NCBI GenBank assembly: GCA_947493955.1
Contig: CANLSQ010000004.1
Span: 1-64,000, forward strand
Origin: an uncultured Sphingomonadaceae bacterium
GTDB lineage: Bacteria; Pseudomonadota; Alphaproteobacteria; Sphingomonadales; Sphingomonadaceae
Length of the DNA: 64,000 nt
Direction: 5' to 3'
The notes beneath the pieces were generated by a model. The model was not told where the DNA came from. It made no database searches and was given only the letters and a program-made list of their open reading frames with translations. The translations under genes were made by a program, and so were the position numbers. Below, in pieces: positions 8,244-18,381 of this stretch (positions are counted from its first letter, which is position 1; each line of letters begins with the position of its first letter).

Positions 8244-9815
8244 CTAGTGAAATCCATTTGCGCTAAGGATTGCCTGGACGACCGGGCGCACCTGATCGCC
8301 CATGGCAGGGTTTGAGCGTTCAATCCCCGAGATGGTGACGGTCGGAAAGACACTGCGAATCTTGTCAGCGATCTGAGCTGCTTCCTGCTTGTCTCCGGCT
8401 AAAAATACTGCACAAAGCGCGGTGACCATTATCATCAAGTCTTCATGTGGTACGCTTTGTGCGCGACGCCCCCACTCTGCCGCTGCTTGAATATCGCCGA
8501 GATTGAACTGCGCAATCGCGTGCGCGGCATATGTGCTGTAGCGCATCGGATCACGCGGGCTTAGCTTAAGCGCCAACGCGCCATGCTCCATCGCCTCCTG
8601 ATACGGCCCGGCAAAGGCATGATAGGCCGCTACCTGCGTGTGGCCCATGGCATAGCTGGGTGAAAGATCAATCGCGCGTTCCAGCCATTCCGGTGCCTGG
8701 TCGGGTTGGGTGCCAAGCGAAAGCGCCTTGCCCATCGCCAAGTTTGCCGACGGGTCATCAGGATCGGCATCGACTGCTGCCTCAGCCGACTGGCGCATTA
8801 ACTGCGGCGCATCGCCCGGATCATGCAATGTCCGCTGGAGCAGCAGCCACCAATAAGTGTGAGACAATGCGGCATGTGCCCGAGCGAAATCCGGATCGAT
8901 GGATACAGCGCGAGTAAAATAAGCCTGCGCTCGCTCGATATTGCTTATCCCTCGACGGTAAATCAGAGATGAACCCATGTGAAAGGCCTGCCACGCGGTC
9001 AGATCCTTCGATGCTGAAATCCGCAATCGTTCTGCTTCATTGCGCGGGATTTGCCGCTCAACCTCATGCACCACACGCCCGACTGCATGCTCCCTGATTT
9101 CGTGGACAGCACGCGGATCAAATTCAAGCCGTTCAGACCAGACGACACTGTCATCACATGTATCAGCGAGTTCGATCAGAACGACAAGATTATCTCCGCC
9201 CAGTTCGATCGCGCCGCTGACGCAATAATCGACGCTAAGCGCCGTGCGCAGCTTTGACGGGGCGATATTGCCGTTGCCAAACTGGAAGCTGGTACCGCGT
9301 GCAATCACCCGCAGCATATGCAGACGCGCCAACGCGGAAATGATGTCATCTGGCAAGGCTTCGGCAAAGGATGCGTTGGGCGAACGTGCGTCGCCGATGA
9401 TCCGGAACGGTAGCACGGCAATTGATGGCTTCTCTCCAACCAGCTCGGAGCTGGGTGCATCCACACCAGCAACAGGCGTTGTAGCCACCGAGCGTTCGCG
9501 CACCATTTCCACCTCAGGGATGAGCCGCCAACCCTTGGCGTGGACGGTGGCGATGATCTGGCGAGGCTTTTCGGTATCGTTCAGCGCCGCACGTAAAGTC
9601 TTGATCTGACTGAGCAGCGCGGCGTTTGAAACCTGCCGACCTTGCCATAGTTGCTCAATGATTGTGCCCTTGGTTAGAAGCTGCCCCACGCCCGCTTGAA
9701 GAAACAGGTATAGCAGTTCCTTCGTCATCGGCTGCAGGGGGATTTCCTCGCCGCTCGAGTCGATCAATTCAAACCGGTCGCTATCATAGGCGAACACACT
9801 AAATTTATAGATCAA
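8244..9815 (-). CDS. CadC-like winged-helix regulator with TolB-like and TPR domains
   Basis: The frame is open from 9836, but an AGGAGG lies just inside it, placing the likely start at a TTG at 9815 (523 codons). The N-terminal 95 residues form an OmpR-type DNA-binding winged helix (SNAALLSQIKTLRAALND; IIATVHAKGWRLIPEV). A TolB/FlgO-like segment follows (PSIAVLPFRIIGDARSPNA, then FAEALPDDIISALARL). The last ~270 residues are tetratricopeptide repeats (ARAHAALSHTYW, AMGHTQVAAYHAFAGPYQEA). No transmembrane helix is obvious, so it is probably cytoplasmic and ligand- or partner-sensing. It is divergent from the giant autotransporter gene with a ~215 bp gap and is its most likely regulator, by position only. 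Confidence 0.82.
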   Translation of the reverse strand: MIYKFSVFAYDSDRFELIDSSGEEIPLQPMTKELLYLFLQAGVGQLLTKGTIIEQLWQGRQVSNAALLSQIKTLRAALNDTEKPRQIIATVHAKGWRLIPEVEMVRERSVATTPVAGVDAPSSELVGEKPSIAVLPFRIIGDARSPNASFAEALPDDIISALARLHMLRVIARGTSFQFGNGNIAPSKLRTALSVDYCVSGAIELGGDNLVVLIELADTCDDSVVWSERLEFDPRAVHEIREHAVGRVVHEVERQIPRNEAERLRISASKDLTAWQAFHMGSSLIYRRGISNIERAQAYFTRAVSIDPDFARAHAALSHTYWWLLLQRTLHDPGDAPQLMRQSAEAAVDADPDDPSANLAMGKALSLGTQPDQAPEWLERAIDLSPSYAMGHTQVAAYHAFAGPYQEAMEHGALALKLSPRDPMRYSTYAAHAIAQFNLGDIQAAAEWGRRAQSVPHEDLMIMVTALCAVFLAGDKQEAAQIADKIRSVFPTVTISGIERSNPAMGDQVRPVVQAILSANGFH

Positions 9816-10030
9816 GCTGCTTCCCTCCTGAAGCAATTCGGCTGGTTATTATCTCGGCTGTCGAAAGGCCAAACTCTCATACTGCCCCTGCGTAAACGAA
9901 CCAATACCCCGTGTAACCTGTAGGGGAAAGGTCAAAACGGGGTTTTTTGGGGGCAAGCTTGAGGCAAGACGGCTCCACACATATCGACAGGCTAATCTAA
10001 ATTGCGACCCGGCGGGGTCTTAGGGGCAAT
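9816..10030. promoter_or_regulatory. Divergent promoter region between regulator and autotransporter
   Basis: 215 bp between the TTG start of the winged-helix regulator and the autotransporter ATG. It holds G/C runs with inverted character (ACCCCGTG ... CGGGGTTTTTTG at about 9910-9952). No specific operator could be defined; promoter function is inferred from the divergent layout. Confidence 0.4.
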
Positions 10031-13000
10031 ATGACTGATCTTGTGCGTAAAACTGACGGAGAAGTAATCACTGATATTCTCGGTGAGAAGGAACAGATTC
10101 GACGCAGCTGGTTCGGCTTTGGCATGGTGCGCGGTGGACGCATTACAAAGGTTAGCGGCCAAGCGGTGAGCTATTCCCCTGAACTCGGGATAGTTGAAGC
10201 CGGCAGTGAGCTTACCCTGGCTGATGCCCATGCAGCGCCCCGCGCATCGCTCGCCAGCCTTGCCAAATCCGCGCTGCGCTGGTCCGCCGCACCGCTCGCC
10301 ATCCTTGCCGGGGCAAGTCCAGTGATGGCACAGGATGCCTGTGTTGAAACCATACCTGCTTCAGGCGAATTTTTCTGCCAGGATTCGGGCGGCGATGCGA
10401 CCACCACGCAAACCATCACCAGTGGCACGGTTTCGATTGAGATCGAAGATGGATTTGCCGTTGACACCAGCGGCACTGCAACTGATGGCTTCGACATTGA
10501 TGCATTGGGCCGCGTCACTCTCACGCAATATGCCGCGACAGGGACGAGCTCGATCATCGGCGGCGCTGATGGCATTAATGTCTACACCGCGTCCGGTGGC
10601 CAAACGCTAGATACCAGTTCGATAACTATCAGCGGCGGACAGGATGGAATCGAATCCCGAAATCGAACTTCTGGGACGCTCTCACTTACAACAGGCGATG
10701 TCTCGGGTGCGACAGGTGACGGCATCACAATCTCTACCGATGGCGTTGCTAATTTGGACACCAGCGGAGGTGTCATCTCGGGCGGCACAAACGGAATTTC
10801 AATCGGTCAAACTGGTAATTCGAACCTTAATTTGACGGTCGGCACCGTGATCGGAAGTGGCGGGGCTGGCATTGAGTTGTCTGGATTGGGCAATGGATCA
10901 TCCACCGTCCGAGGCTCATCGGGCGATGTCGTGGGCGCAACCGATGGCATGTATGTTCGTACCGGCGGTGGCGAAATCACGGTCGATAATCTCGACAGCG
11001 TAACCGGCAATGCGGGCGACGGTCTGGACCTTGGTTCTGTTGGCGGTGCGATCACTGTCAATGCGGTCGATGCGATCCTTGGCACCGGCGGCATAGGCAT
11101 TTTGGCTGACAGCGATAGCGGGGACATCACTATCACCGGCAACGGTCTGGTCGGCGGCATTGAAGGCACGGTGGGTGATGGCATCAATGCCGACAGCGAT
11201 GGCGGCGATATTGCGATTACCGGCAATGGTGATGTCAGCGGCAGTAACTATGGCATTTTTGCGCGCTCGGCCTTTGCGGGGTCGATCACAATCGACACCA
11301 GCACGGGCAGCGTCACCAGCGGAATCGGCAACGGCATTCGTGCACAGACCCGTGGCAGTGGTGCGCTCTCTATCACAACTGCGGATGTGACGACTAATAG
11401 CGCCGATGGCATTTTTGCGGACAATAGTGGCACAGCTCTGACGATCAACACCAGCGCGGGTAGAGTGACGGGCGTCCGTGGCATCTTTGCGTCCAACATC
11501 GGATCGGGCGCGCTTTTGCTCACCACGGCGGATGTGACCGGGAACAATGATGCCGGAATCGTTGCTTTGAACTCTGGCACGAGTTTGACGATCGACAGTA
11601 GCGCCGGAAGCGTCAGCGGCGAAATCAGAGGTATTGATACGCGCAATTTTGGATCGGGCGTGCTTTCGCTGACTACGGCGGATGTGACTGGTGTCAGCTC
11701 TAATGGCATTTATGCGGTCAACGCTGGCATGGACGCCGACCTGATAATTGACAGCAGCGCGGGCAGCGTCACCGGCGCAACGGGGAAGGACTCTTTAAAC
11801 CGTCGTCTTTCGGGTCTCTTTGTTGATCAGCTAAGCGCTGGCACGCTCAACATTACGGTCGATCAGGTCCGTGGCGGCATTGGCATTGATGTTAATGCGG
11901 AAAAGGGCGATACCACGATCACGCTGGCTTCGACCGCTGTTGTCACCGGTCTGGTTGAAGCTGGGATCGATGCACGGTCCACCGGCGGTGCGATTACCGT
12001 TCAAGGCAGCTCTGGCGATGTCGTGGGCGCAACCGATGGCACGTATGTCCGCTCAGCCGGCGGTGACATTACCGTTGATACGCTCGACAGCGTAACCGGC
12101 CAGAACGGCGACGGTCTGGACCTTGGTTCCACTGGCGGCGCGATCACTGTCAATGCGGTCGATGCGATCCTTGGCACCGGCGGCAACGGCATTCTGGCCG
12201 ATAGCGATGGCGGCGATATCACCATCACTGGCAGCGGCCTCGTGGGCGGGATTGAGGGCACGGCAGGTAGCGCCATTTACGCCAATGCTACTGGCGGCGT
12301 AGGCGGCGCGATCACTATCACTGGCAATGGCGATGTCAGTGGCAGTAACTACGGCATTAGTGCTCGCACCGATGGCGCGGGTTCGATTTTAGTCGACAGC
12401 AGCGCTGGCAGCGTGACTGGCAGTTCCCGCGGCATTGGCGTATTTAATAGCGGCAGCGGCGCGCTTTCGATCACCACGGCGGATGTGACCGGGAGCAATG
12501 ACACCGGAATCCTTGCGTTCAACTTTGGCACGAGTTTGACGATCGACAGCAGCGCGGGCGGTGTCAGCGGTAACTCCTTTGGCATTACGGCGACCAATAG
12601 AGGCCCCGGCGCGCTTTCGCTGACCACAGCGGACGTTACAGGCACGACATACGATGCGATCTATGCCAACAATTACGGTACGGACACCGACCTGACGATT
12701 GACAGCAGCGCGGGCAGCGTCAGCGGGGGAACAGGGACGGACCTCTCGGGTCGCCGCATTTCGGGCATCCGCGCTAATCAGCGAACCACTGGAAGCCTCA
12801 ATATCACAGTCGATGAAGTCAGCGGTGGTGTTGGTATCGATGCCAATGCAACCACAGGCGCGACGACGATTACGCTGGCCTCAACCGCTGTTGTGACCGG
12901 CTTGGTTGAGGCCGGGGTTGATGCGCAGTCCATGGGCGGTGCGATCACCGTGCAGGGGAGCTCCGGCGATGTCGTTGGCGCGACCGATGGGATGTATGTG

Positions 13001-16000
13001 CGCTCGATGGGCGGTAATATCACTGTCGATACGCTCGACAGTGTGACTGGCAGTGCGGGCGATGGACTGGACCTCGGCTCAGCTGGCGGCGCAATCACCG
13101 TCAATGCGGTTGATGCAGTGCTCGGCACCGGCGGCAATGGCATTCTGGCCGATAGCGATGGCGGCGACATTACCATCACCGGCAATGGTCTGGTCGGGGG
13201 GATTGAGGGCACGGCGGGCTCTGGCATCTTGGCGCAGGCGAATGGTGGACCCGGCGGGAACATCCTTATCGCTGGCAATGGCGACATTCGCGGCGCTGGC
13301 ATCACTGCCAGCACCGATGGTGCAGGTTCGATCACTATCGACACCAGCACAGGCAGTGTAACCGGCTTCTCGGGCATCAATGCGAATAACCGGGGATCGG
13401 GCGTCCTTTCGGTGATCACGGCGGATGTGACGAGCACCAGTTCTGTAGGCATCGCTGCACGCAATCTTGGCGCAGACCTTACGATCGACAGCAGCGCGGG
13501 TAGCGTCAGCGGCCTCGAAAGAGGCATTGAAGCGAATAACTTCGGATCGGGTGCGCTTTCGCTGACGACGGCGGATGTGGCTGGTACCAACTTCGAGGGT
13601 ATTCTTGCGCTTAATGGGGCCTCGGGGACCGATCTGACAATCGATACCAGTGCGGGCAATGTAAGCGGCAACAGAGGCATTATTGCGAACAACCAAGGGA
13701 CTGGTGCGCTTTCGCTGACTACGACGGATGTGACGGGTGCCAGATTTAATGGCATCTACGCGGTCAACTCGTCCAATAGCGCGGACCTGATGATTGACAG
13801 CAGTGCAGGCACTGTCAGCGGCGGGGCAGGGATGGCGGGTGGTTCGGGACGTATTTATTCGGGCATTTTCGCAGATCAGCAAAGCGCAGGCACGCTCAAC
13901 ATTACGGTGGATCAGGTCAGCGGCGGAATTGGCATTGATGCCAATGCAACCACGGGCGCAACGACGATTACCCTGGCCTCGACCGCAGTGGTCACTGGCC
14001 TGACAGGCGTCGGGATCGATGCGCAGTCCACCGGCGGCGCGATTACCGTTCAAGGTTCCTCCGGCGATGTCGTTGGCGCGACCGATGGCATGTATGTCCG
14101 TTCAGCGGGCGGCGAAATCACCGTTGATACGCTCGACAGTGTAACCGGCAATGCGGGCGATGGTCTGGACCTCGCCTCCGCTGGCGGTGCGATCAATGTG
14201 AATGCGGTGGATACGGTGCTCGGCACCGGGGGCGATGGCATTCTGGCCGATAGCGATGGCGGCGATATTGCGATCACCGGCAATGGTCTGACCGGTGATA
14301 TTAGCGGCACGAGTGGTAATGGTATCACCGCATATGCGGGCGGGGGTACTGGCGGAGCGATTACCATCACCGGCAACAGCGATATCACCGCCAGTGACGA
14401 TGGAATTTTTGCTTACACCAATGGTTCGGGTTCGATCACGATCGACACCAGTTTGGGCAGCGTTAGCGGTGGCGGCAAAGGCATTTTTGCGGACAACTTC
14501 GGATCAGGGGCGCTTTCGATCACCACAACGGATGTGACGGGTGCCAGCTCTGAAGGTATCATGGCGCTTAACATCGGTACGAGCCTGACAATAGATAGCA
14601 ATGCAGGCAGTGTTAGTGGTGCTACACACGGCATTATTGCGATTAATGGCGGATCGGGTGCGCTTTCGCTGACCACGGCGGATGTTACGGGTGCCACCTA
14701 TGATGGCATTTTTGCGATCAGCGGCAGTGGCACAGACGTGATTGTCGACAGCAGTGCAGGCAGCGTCACCGGCGGAACAGGGTTAGGCACATTCGGCCGT
14801 CTTGTTTCGGGTATCTATGCTAATCAGCAAAATGCTGGCGCGCTCAACATTACGGTCGACCAGGTCAGTGGCGGCATAGGCATTGATGCCAATGCGACCA
14901 CGGGCGCGACGACGATCACACTTTCCTCAACTGCAGTAGTCACCGGCCTGGTTGAAGCCGGGATCGATGCGCGGTCCACGGGCGGTGCGATCACCGTTCA
15001 GGGCAGTTCTGGCGACGTAGTGGGCGCAACCTACGGCATGTATGTGCGCTCGGCTGGCGGCGATATCGCGGTTGATACGCTCGACAGCGTGACCGGCCAG
15101 ATGGGCGAAGGGTTGAACTTGTACTCTGCTGGCGGCGACATCACGGTCACCGCGGTTGATGCAGTCACCGGCACGGGTAGAGACGGAATTCTGGCTGTGT
15201 CAGATGGCGGCAATATCTCGATCCAGGGCAGCGGGCTTGTAGGGGATATCACCTCAATTAATGATCGGGGAATAACTGCTAGAGCGAATGGCGGAGACAT
15301 CAACATTGGCGGCCTCGCAACCAATGGTGCAGTGACTGGTGAACTGGGTATCTACGCCAGCACCAACGGTTTGGGCAACATCATAGTAGATAGCACCGGC
15401 GGTGCCGTCACAGCCACTTTGTCTAGCGGTATTCTGGCGACCAATAGTGGAAGCGGAAGCATCACAATCACGACGGGCGATGTGAGCGCAACGACAGTTG
15501 GAGCGCCATTGATCTTTCAATCCGGTATCGCTGCCTTCAGTACCGGCTCTGATCTCATAATTGACAGCAGCGCCGGGACGGTGGTTGCCAGTGCCTTCGG
15601 AATTTTTGCCGATCACAGTGGAACGGGTGAAGTTTCGATCACCACTGCTGATGTTACCGGCCAGGGCAGTTATGGCATTTCAGTGAGTAATGCCGGCACA
15701 GACCTGATCATTGACAGCAGTGCAGGCAGTGTCAGCGGCGGAAACCGAGGCATTGACGCGAGAAACAATGGTACCGGTGCGCTTGCCATTACGACTGCCG
15801 ATGTGACGGGGACGACTGGCGAGGGTATCTTTGCTCAGGGCAATGCCTCGGCAAGCGGCGGCGTGACGATCAACACCGTTGGCGGCGTTGTCGAAGGCGC
15901 CGCTGCAGGAATAGATGCGCGCAATGACGGAAGCGGGACGCTCGCCATCACGGTCGATGATGTCACCGGCGGCACCAATGGTATCTCGGCGCAGGCAGCC

Positions 16001-18034
16001 ACTGGAGAGACAGTAATCACACTCTCATCCACAGCCGATGTGACCGGCACTGCTGCCCTGGGCATTGCTGCTAGCTCGAGCGGCGCGGCAGCAAATATCA
16101 TGGTTCAGGGCAGCTCGGGCACTATTACCGGCGCAGCGGATGGCATGATGCTGGTTTCGGCTGGCGGCGATCTGACTGTCGACAATATTGACCTCATCCA
16201 AGGTAATGCGGGCGACGGTTTGGACCTTGCCTCCAGCGGCGGCGCGATCACTGTGCGCGATGTCGACGCAATCACCGGAATTGGCGGCAATGGAATTCTG
16301 GCCGATGCCACTGGCGGTGCGGGTGGTGATATTCTGATCACCGGTGTTGGCGACGTCATGGGCTCGCTCGCCGGGATTGCAGCTACCGTGGATGGTGCTG
16401 GAACCGTTACTGCAGGTCTCACGGGTATGACGTTTGGCGCGGCCAATGGTTTCGACGTCTCGACCGAGGGTGGAGCGGTTTCGGTCAACAATAGTGGCGC
16501 TTTGTCTGGCGGAACCTTCGCCTTCACCACGAGCGGGGCAAACACCGGCCCGATAACGCTTACAAACAGCGGTACGGTTGCGGGCCCTGTTCAGTTTGCT
16601 GGTGGTGATGACAGCTTTACAAACTCTGGCCTGTTCCAAGTGCGCGGCACCAGCGAATTTGGCGCGGGTGCGGATATGTTTGAAAACCTCGCTGGAGGCA
16701 CGGTTGCTGTCGAGGCGGCGACATCACTAATTGGTATTGAAACGTTCAGGAGCGCTGGGCTTATCACCCTGGTCGGTCAGGCTGCTTCAGGCAGCCTCAG
16801 TATTGACGGCGACTTTGTCGGCGCAGATGGCACGCTGGCGCTCGATGTCGACTTTGCCGGCACGGCAGATCAGCTGATCATTGGCGGTGCGGCAAGCGGC
16901 ACCACCAGCATTCTCATCAATGATGTTTCTGCAGGAGCAGGTCTGGGCGACACGATCACTCTGGTCGATGCCGCCGGAGGCAGCCTTGAGGGCGCATTTG
17001 AGCTTGCGACCCAGTCGCTCAGTTTCACGCCGTTTGTGGCGCTTGATTTGACCTTTGATGCGGGGAACAATGACTATCTCATCTCACGCCGCTTCACATC
17101 GTCCGTGGCGGAAGGGGTCAAGCTTGCTGAAGGCGCGCAATCGCTGTGGTATCGTAGCACCGATGCCTGGGCTCAGCACCGTGCAAGCACCAGGTTCGAC
17201 GCCGAGAACGTCTCGCCGCACTGGCTCACCTTCTATGGCAATGTCGCCAATCGCGAAGATGATACCATGGGCACTGGCTTGATGTTGCCGACCGCAAATG
17301 ATCTCGATTACAGCCAAGACTTCTTCGGCCTCCAAGCTGGCTATGATCTGGCGTCTGAAGCGGGTGACGGCTTCGCGGCTGGCGTTACCACCGGCTATCT
17401 CAGCTCGAACATCCGCTTTACCTCGCGCGGCAACGGCGCGCGGTTTGAAGTGTTCAATATCGGTCTGTCAGCATCGTATAGTTCAGGTGGCTTCTATGCC
17501 GACGGACTGATCAAATATGATATAATCAGCGGCAATTTGAATGACCCCCGCGCTGGTGGTTTCCGGGGTGACGCCGATGGTGATGCGTTGGGTATTCGCG
17601 CTCAGGTCGGATACCGGTTTGGTAATGATGGCTTCTTTATTGAGCCGCAGGTGAGCCTCGATTATCAGGAAACCAGTCTCGATGACATAGTGATAGAGGA
17701 TATCCGCTTTGACTTTGGCAGTATTGACGGCCTGCGCGGTATTGCTGGCCTGCGCCTGGGAGGCAAGAGCCAGCGCGCCAACGGCACGGGGATTGGCTAT
17801 TACCTTGGCGCCAGCGTAGTCCATGAATTCGAAGATGGTGCTCCGGTTAACTTCTCCTTCGGCCCAGATGCCATTGCGCTGATGAACAATGAAATTGGCA
17901 CATATGGCAGGATCGAGACGGGCATGACATTGTTCGGCAACGGCCCGCTCAGCGGCTTTGTCGAAGCGCAGGCCGACGTCTCAGGCGGTTATATGAGCTA
18001 CGGTGGACAGGCCGGGGTGCGGATCAAGTTTTGA
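10031..18034 (+). CDS. Giant repeat-rich autotransporter (type V secretion)
   Basis: 2667 codons starting ATG at 10031, four bases after AGGGGC. An unusually long N-terminal region (about 80 residues) precedes the hydrophobic signal WSAAPLAILAGASPVMAQ (about 83-100). The passenger (about 100-2350) is Gly/Asp/Ser/Thr-rich and repeats segments such as GSSGDVVGATDGMYVR, DGLDLGSAGGAITVNAVDA, GNGILADSDGGDITITGNG and ALSLTTADVTG, as expected of a right-handed beta-helix. The C-terminal ~270 residues (from VSPHWLTFYGN, about 2395) form an autotransporter beta barrel ending in VRIKF. Its role is probably surface adhesion or biofilm; no protease or lipase motif is seen. Reverse-strand open frames inside it are shadows of the repeats. 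Confidence 0.92.
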   Translation: MTDLVRKTDGEVITDILGEKEQIRRSWFGFGMVRGGRITKVSGQAVSYSPELGIVEAGSELTLADAHAAPRASLASLAKSALRWSAAPLAILAGASPVMAQDACVETIPASGEFFCQDSGGDATTTQTITSGTVSIEIEDGFAVDTSGTATDGFDIDALGRVTLTQYAATGTSSIIGGADGINVYTASGGQTLDTSSITISGGQDGIESRNRTSGTLSLTTGDVSGATGDGITISTDGVANLDTSGGVISGGTNGISIGQTGNSNLNLTVGTVIGSGGAGIELSGLGNGSSTVRGSSGDVVGATDGMYVRTGGGEITVDNLDSVTGNAGDGLDLGSVGGAITVNAVDAILGTGGIGILADSDSGDITITGNGLVGGIEGTVGDGINADSDGGDIAITGNGDVSGSNYGIFARSAFAGSITIDTSTGSVTSGIGNGIRAQTRGSGALSITTADVTTNSADGIFADNSGTALTINTSAGRVTGVRGIFASNIGSGALLLTTADVTGNNDAGIVALNSGTSLTIDSSAGSVSGEIRGIDTRNFGSGVLSLTTADVTGVSSNGIYAVNAGMDADLIIDSSAGSVTGATGKDSLNRRLSGLFVDQLSAGTLNITVDQVRGGIGIDVNAEKGDTTITLASTAVVTGLVEAGIDARSTGGAITVQGSSGDVVGATDGTYVRSAGGDITVDTLDSVTGQNGDGLDLGSTGGAITVNAVDAILGTGGNGILADSDGGDITITGSGLVGGIEGTAGSAIYANATGGVGGAITITGNGDVSGSNYGISARTDGAGSILVDSSAGSVTGSSRGIGVFNSGSGALSITTADVTGSNDTGILAFNFGTSLTIDSSAGGVSGNSFGITATNRGPGALSLTTADVTGTTYDAIYANNYGTDTDLTIDSSAGSVSGGTGTDLSGRRISGIRANQRTTGSLNITVDEVSGGVGIDANATTGATTITLASTAVVTGLVEAGVDAQSMGGAITVQGSSGDVVGATDGMYVRSMGGNITVDTLDSVTGSAGDGLDLGSAGGAITVNAVDAVLGTGGNGILADSDGGDITITGNGLVGGIEGTAGSGILAQANGGPGGNILIAGNGDIRGAGITASTDGAGSITIDTSTGSVTGFSGINANNRGSGVLSVITADVTSTSSVGIAARNLGADLTIDSSAGSVSGLERGIEANNFGSGALSLTTADVAGTNFEGILALNGASGTDLTIDTSAGNVSGNRGIIANNQGTGALSLTTTDVTGARFNGIYAVNSSNSADLMIDSSAGTVSGGAGMAGGSGRIYSGIFADQQSAGTLNITVDQVSGGIGIDANATTGATTITLASTAVVTGLTGVGIDAQSTGGAITVQGSSGDVVGATDGMYVRSAGGEITVDTLDSVTGNAGDGLDLASAGGAINVNAVDTVLGTGGDGILADSDGGDIAITGNGLTGDISGTSGNGITAYAGGGTGGAITITGNSDITASDDGIFAYTNGSGSITIDTSLGSVSGGGKGIFADNFGSGALSITTTDVTGASSEGIMALNIGTSLTIDSNAGSVSGATHGIIAINGGSGALSLTTADVTGATYDGIFAISGSGTDVIVDSSAGSVTGGTGLGTFGRLVSGIYANQQNAGALNITVDQVSGGIGIDANATTGATTITLSSTAVVTGLVEAGIDARSTGGAITVQGSSGDVVGATYGMYVRSAGGDIAVDTLDSVTGQMGEGLNLYSAGGDITVTAVDAVTGTGRDGILAVSDGGNISIQGSGLVGDITSINDRGITARANGGDINIGGLATNGAVTGELGIYASTNGLGNIIVDSTGGAVTATLSSGILATNSGSGSITITTGDVSATTVGAPLIFQSGIAAFSTGSDLIIDSSAGTVVASAFGIFADHSGTGEVSITTADVTGQGSYGISVSNAGTDLIIDSSAGSVSGGNRGIDARNNGTGALAITTADVTGTTGEGIFAQGNASASGGVTINTVGGVVEGAAAGIDARNDGSGTLAITVDDVTGGTNGISAQAATGETVITLSSTADVTGTAALGIAASSSGAAANIMVQGSSGTITGAADGMMLVSAGGDLTVDNIDLIQGNAGDGLDLASSGGAITVRDVDAITGIGGNGILADATGGAGGDILITGVGDVMGSLAGIAATVDGAGTVTAGLTGMTFGAANGFDVSTEGGAVSVNNSGALSGGTFAFTTSGANTGPITLTNSGTVAGPVQFAGGDDSFTNSGLFQVRGTSEFGAGADMFENLAGGTVAVEAATSLIGIETFRSAGLITLVGQAASGSLSIDGDFVGADGTLALDVDFAGTADQLIIGGAASGTTSILINDVSAGAGLGDTITLVDAAGGSLEGAFELATQSLSFTPFVALDLTFDAGNNDYLISRRFTSSVAEGVKLAEGAQSLWYRSTDAWAQHRASTRFDAENVSPHWLTFYGNVANREDDTMGTGLMLPTANDLDYSQDFFGLQAGYDLASEAGDGFAAGVTTGYLSSNIRFTSRGNGARFEVFNIGLSASYSSGGFYADGLIKYDIISGNLNDPRAGGFRGDADGDALGIRAQVGYRFGNDGFFIEPQVSLDYQETSLDDIVIEDIRFDFGSIDGLRGIAGLRLGGKSQRANGTGIGYYLGASVVHEFEDGAPVNFSFGPDAIALMNNEIGTYGRIETGMTLFGNGPLSGFVEAQADVSGGYMSYGGQAGVRIKF
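10913..16330 (+). repeat. About 1-kb tandem repeats in the autotransporter passenger
   Basis: The segment encoding GSSGDVVGATDG recurs with anchor points near 10925, 12017, 12968, 14066 and 15014, with a diverged sixth copy near 16121. The spacings are 1092, 951, 1098, 948 and 1107 bp. Long and short units alternate, differing by about 145 bp, close to one ~48-residue TADVTG/SSAGSV sub-module. The repeats are coding, in frame, and diverged at third positions. Confidence 0.85.
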
Positions 18035-18381
18035 TGGCGCTACCTCAAGGCTGTTGTCAGAGCGAATGCTCTTGATTTAAGTTTTAGGGGTTGAGTAAGG
18101 CAGCGCTAGCCGACCCGGATAAGCTAAGCCGCCAATCTGTTCCTGTACCTCATTTTGTCGCCCTGTCTTACTAGCCTCGCCGATCGAGCGGTTTTGTGAA
18201 AGTCAGCAAGTAAGAATGCATAATCTACTTTCCGCTCTGGCAATCCTATCGACTCAAAACCCGCTGATCAGTTAAGCGCCCCAACTTCGATCATTCTCAT
18301 GGAGGCTGCAATATCCCGAAAGTGGACACTTGGTCATGAATTCACCCTATCCCGGCTTACCTGATTTTCAACAAGGTACGT
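18035..18381. other. Intergenic interval between autotransporter and M1 peptidase
   Basis: 347 bases between two convergent genes. A weak hairpin AGAGC-GAAT-GCTCT lies at about 18060-18073, and a CCCGAAAGTGGACACT fragment at about 18315-18330 resembles half of the intergenic repeat family. No gene is supported. Confidence 0.4.

Noticed and set aside
10807-16639. Long minus-strand frames rich in Pro/Ser/Val, and an impression of a CRISPR-like array
   Set aside because: Both arise from the in-frame coding repeats of the autotransporter; units are about 1 kb and degenerate, without spacers.
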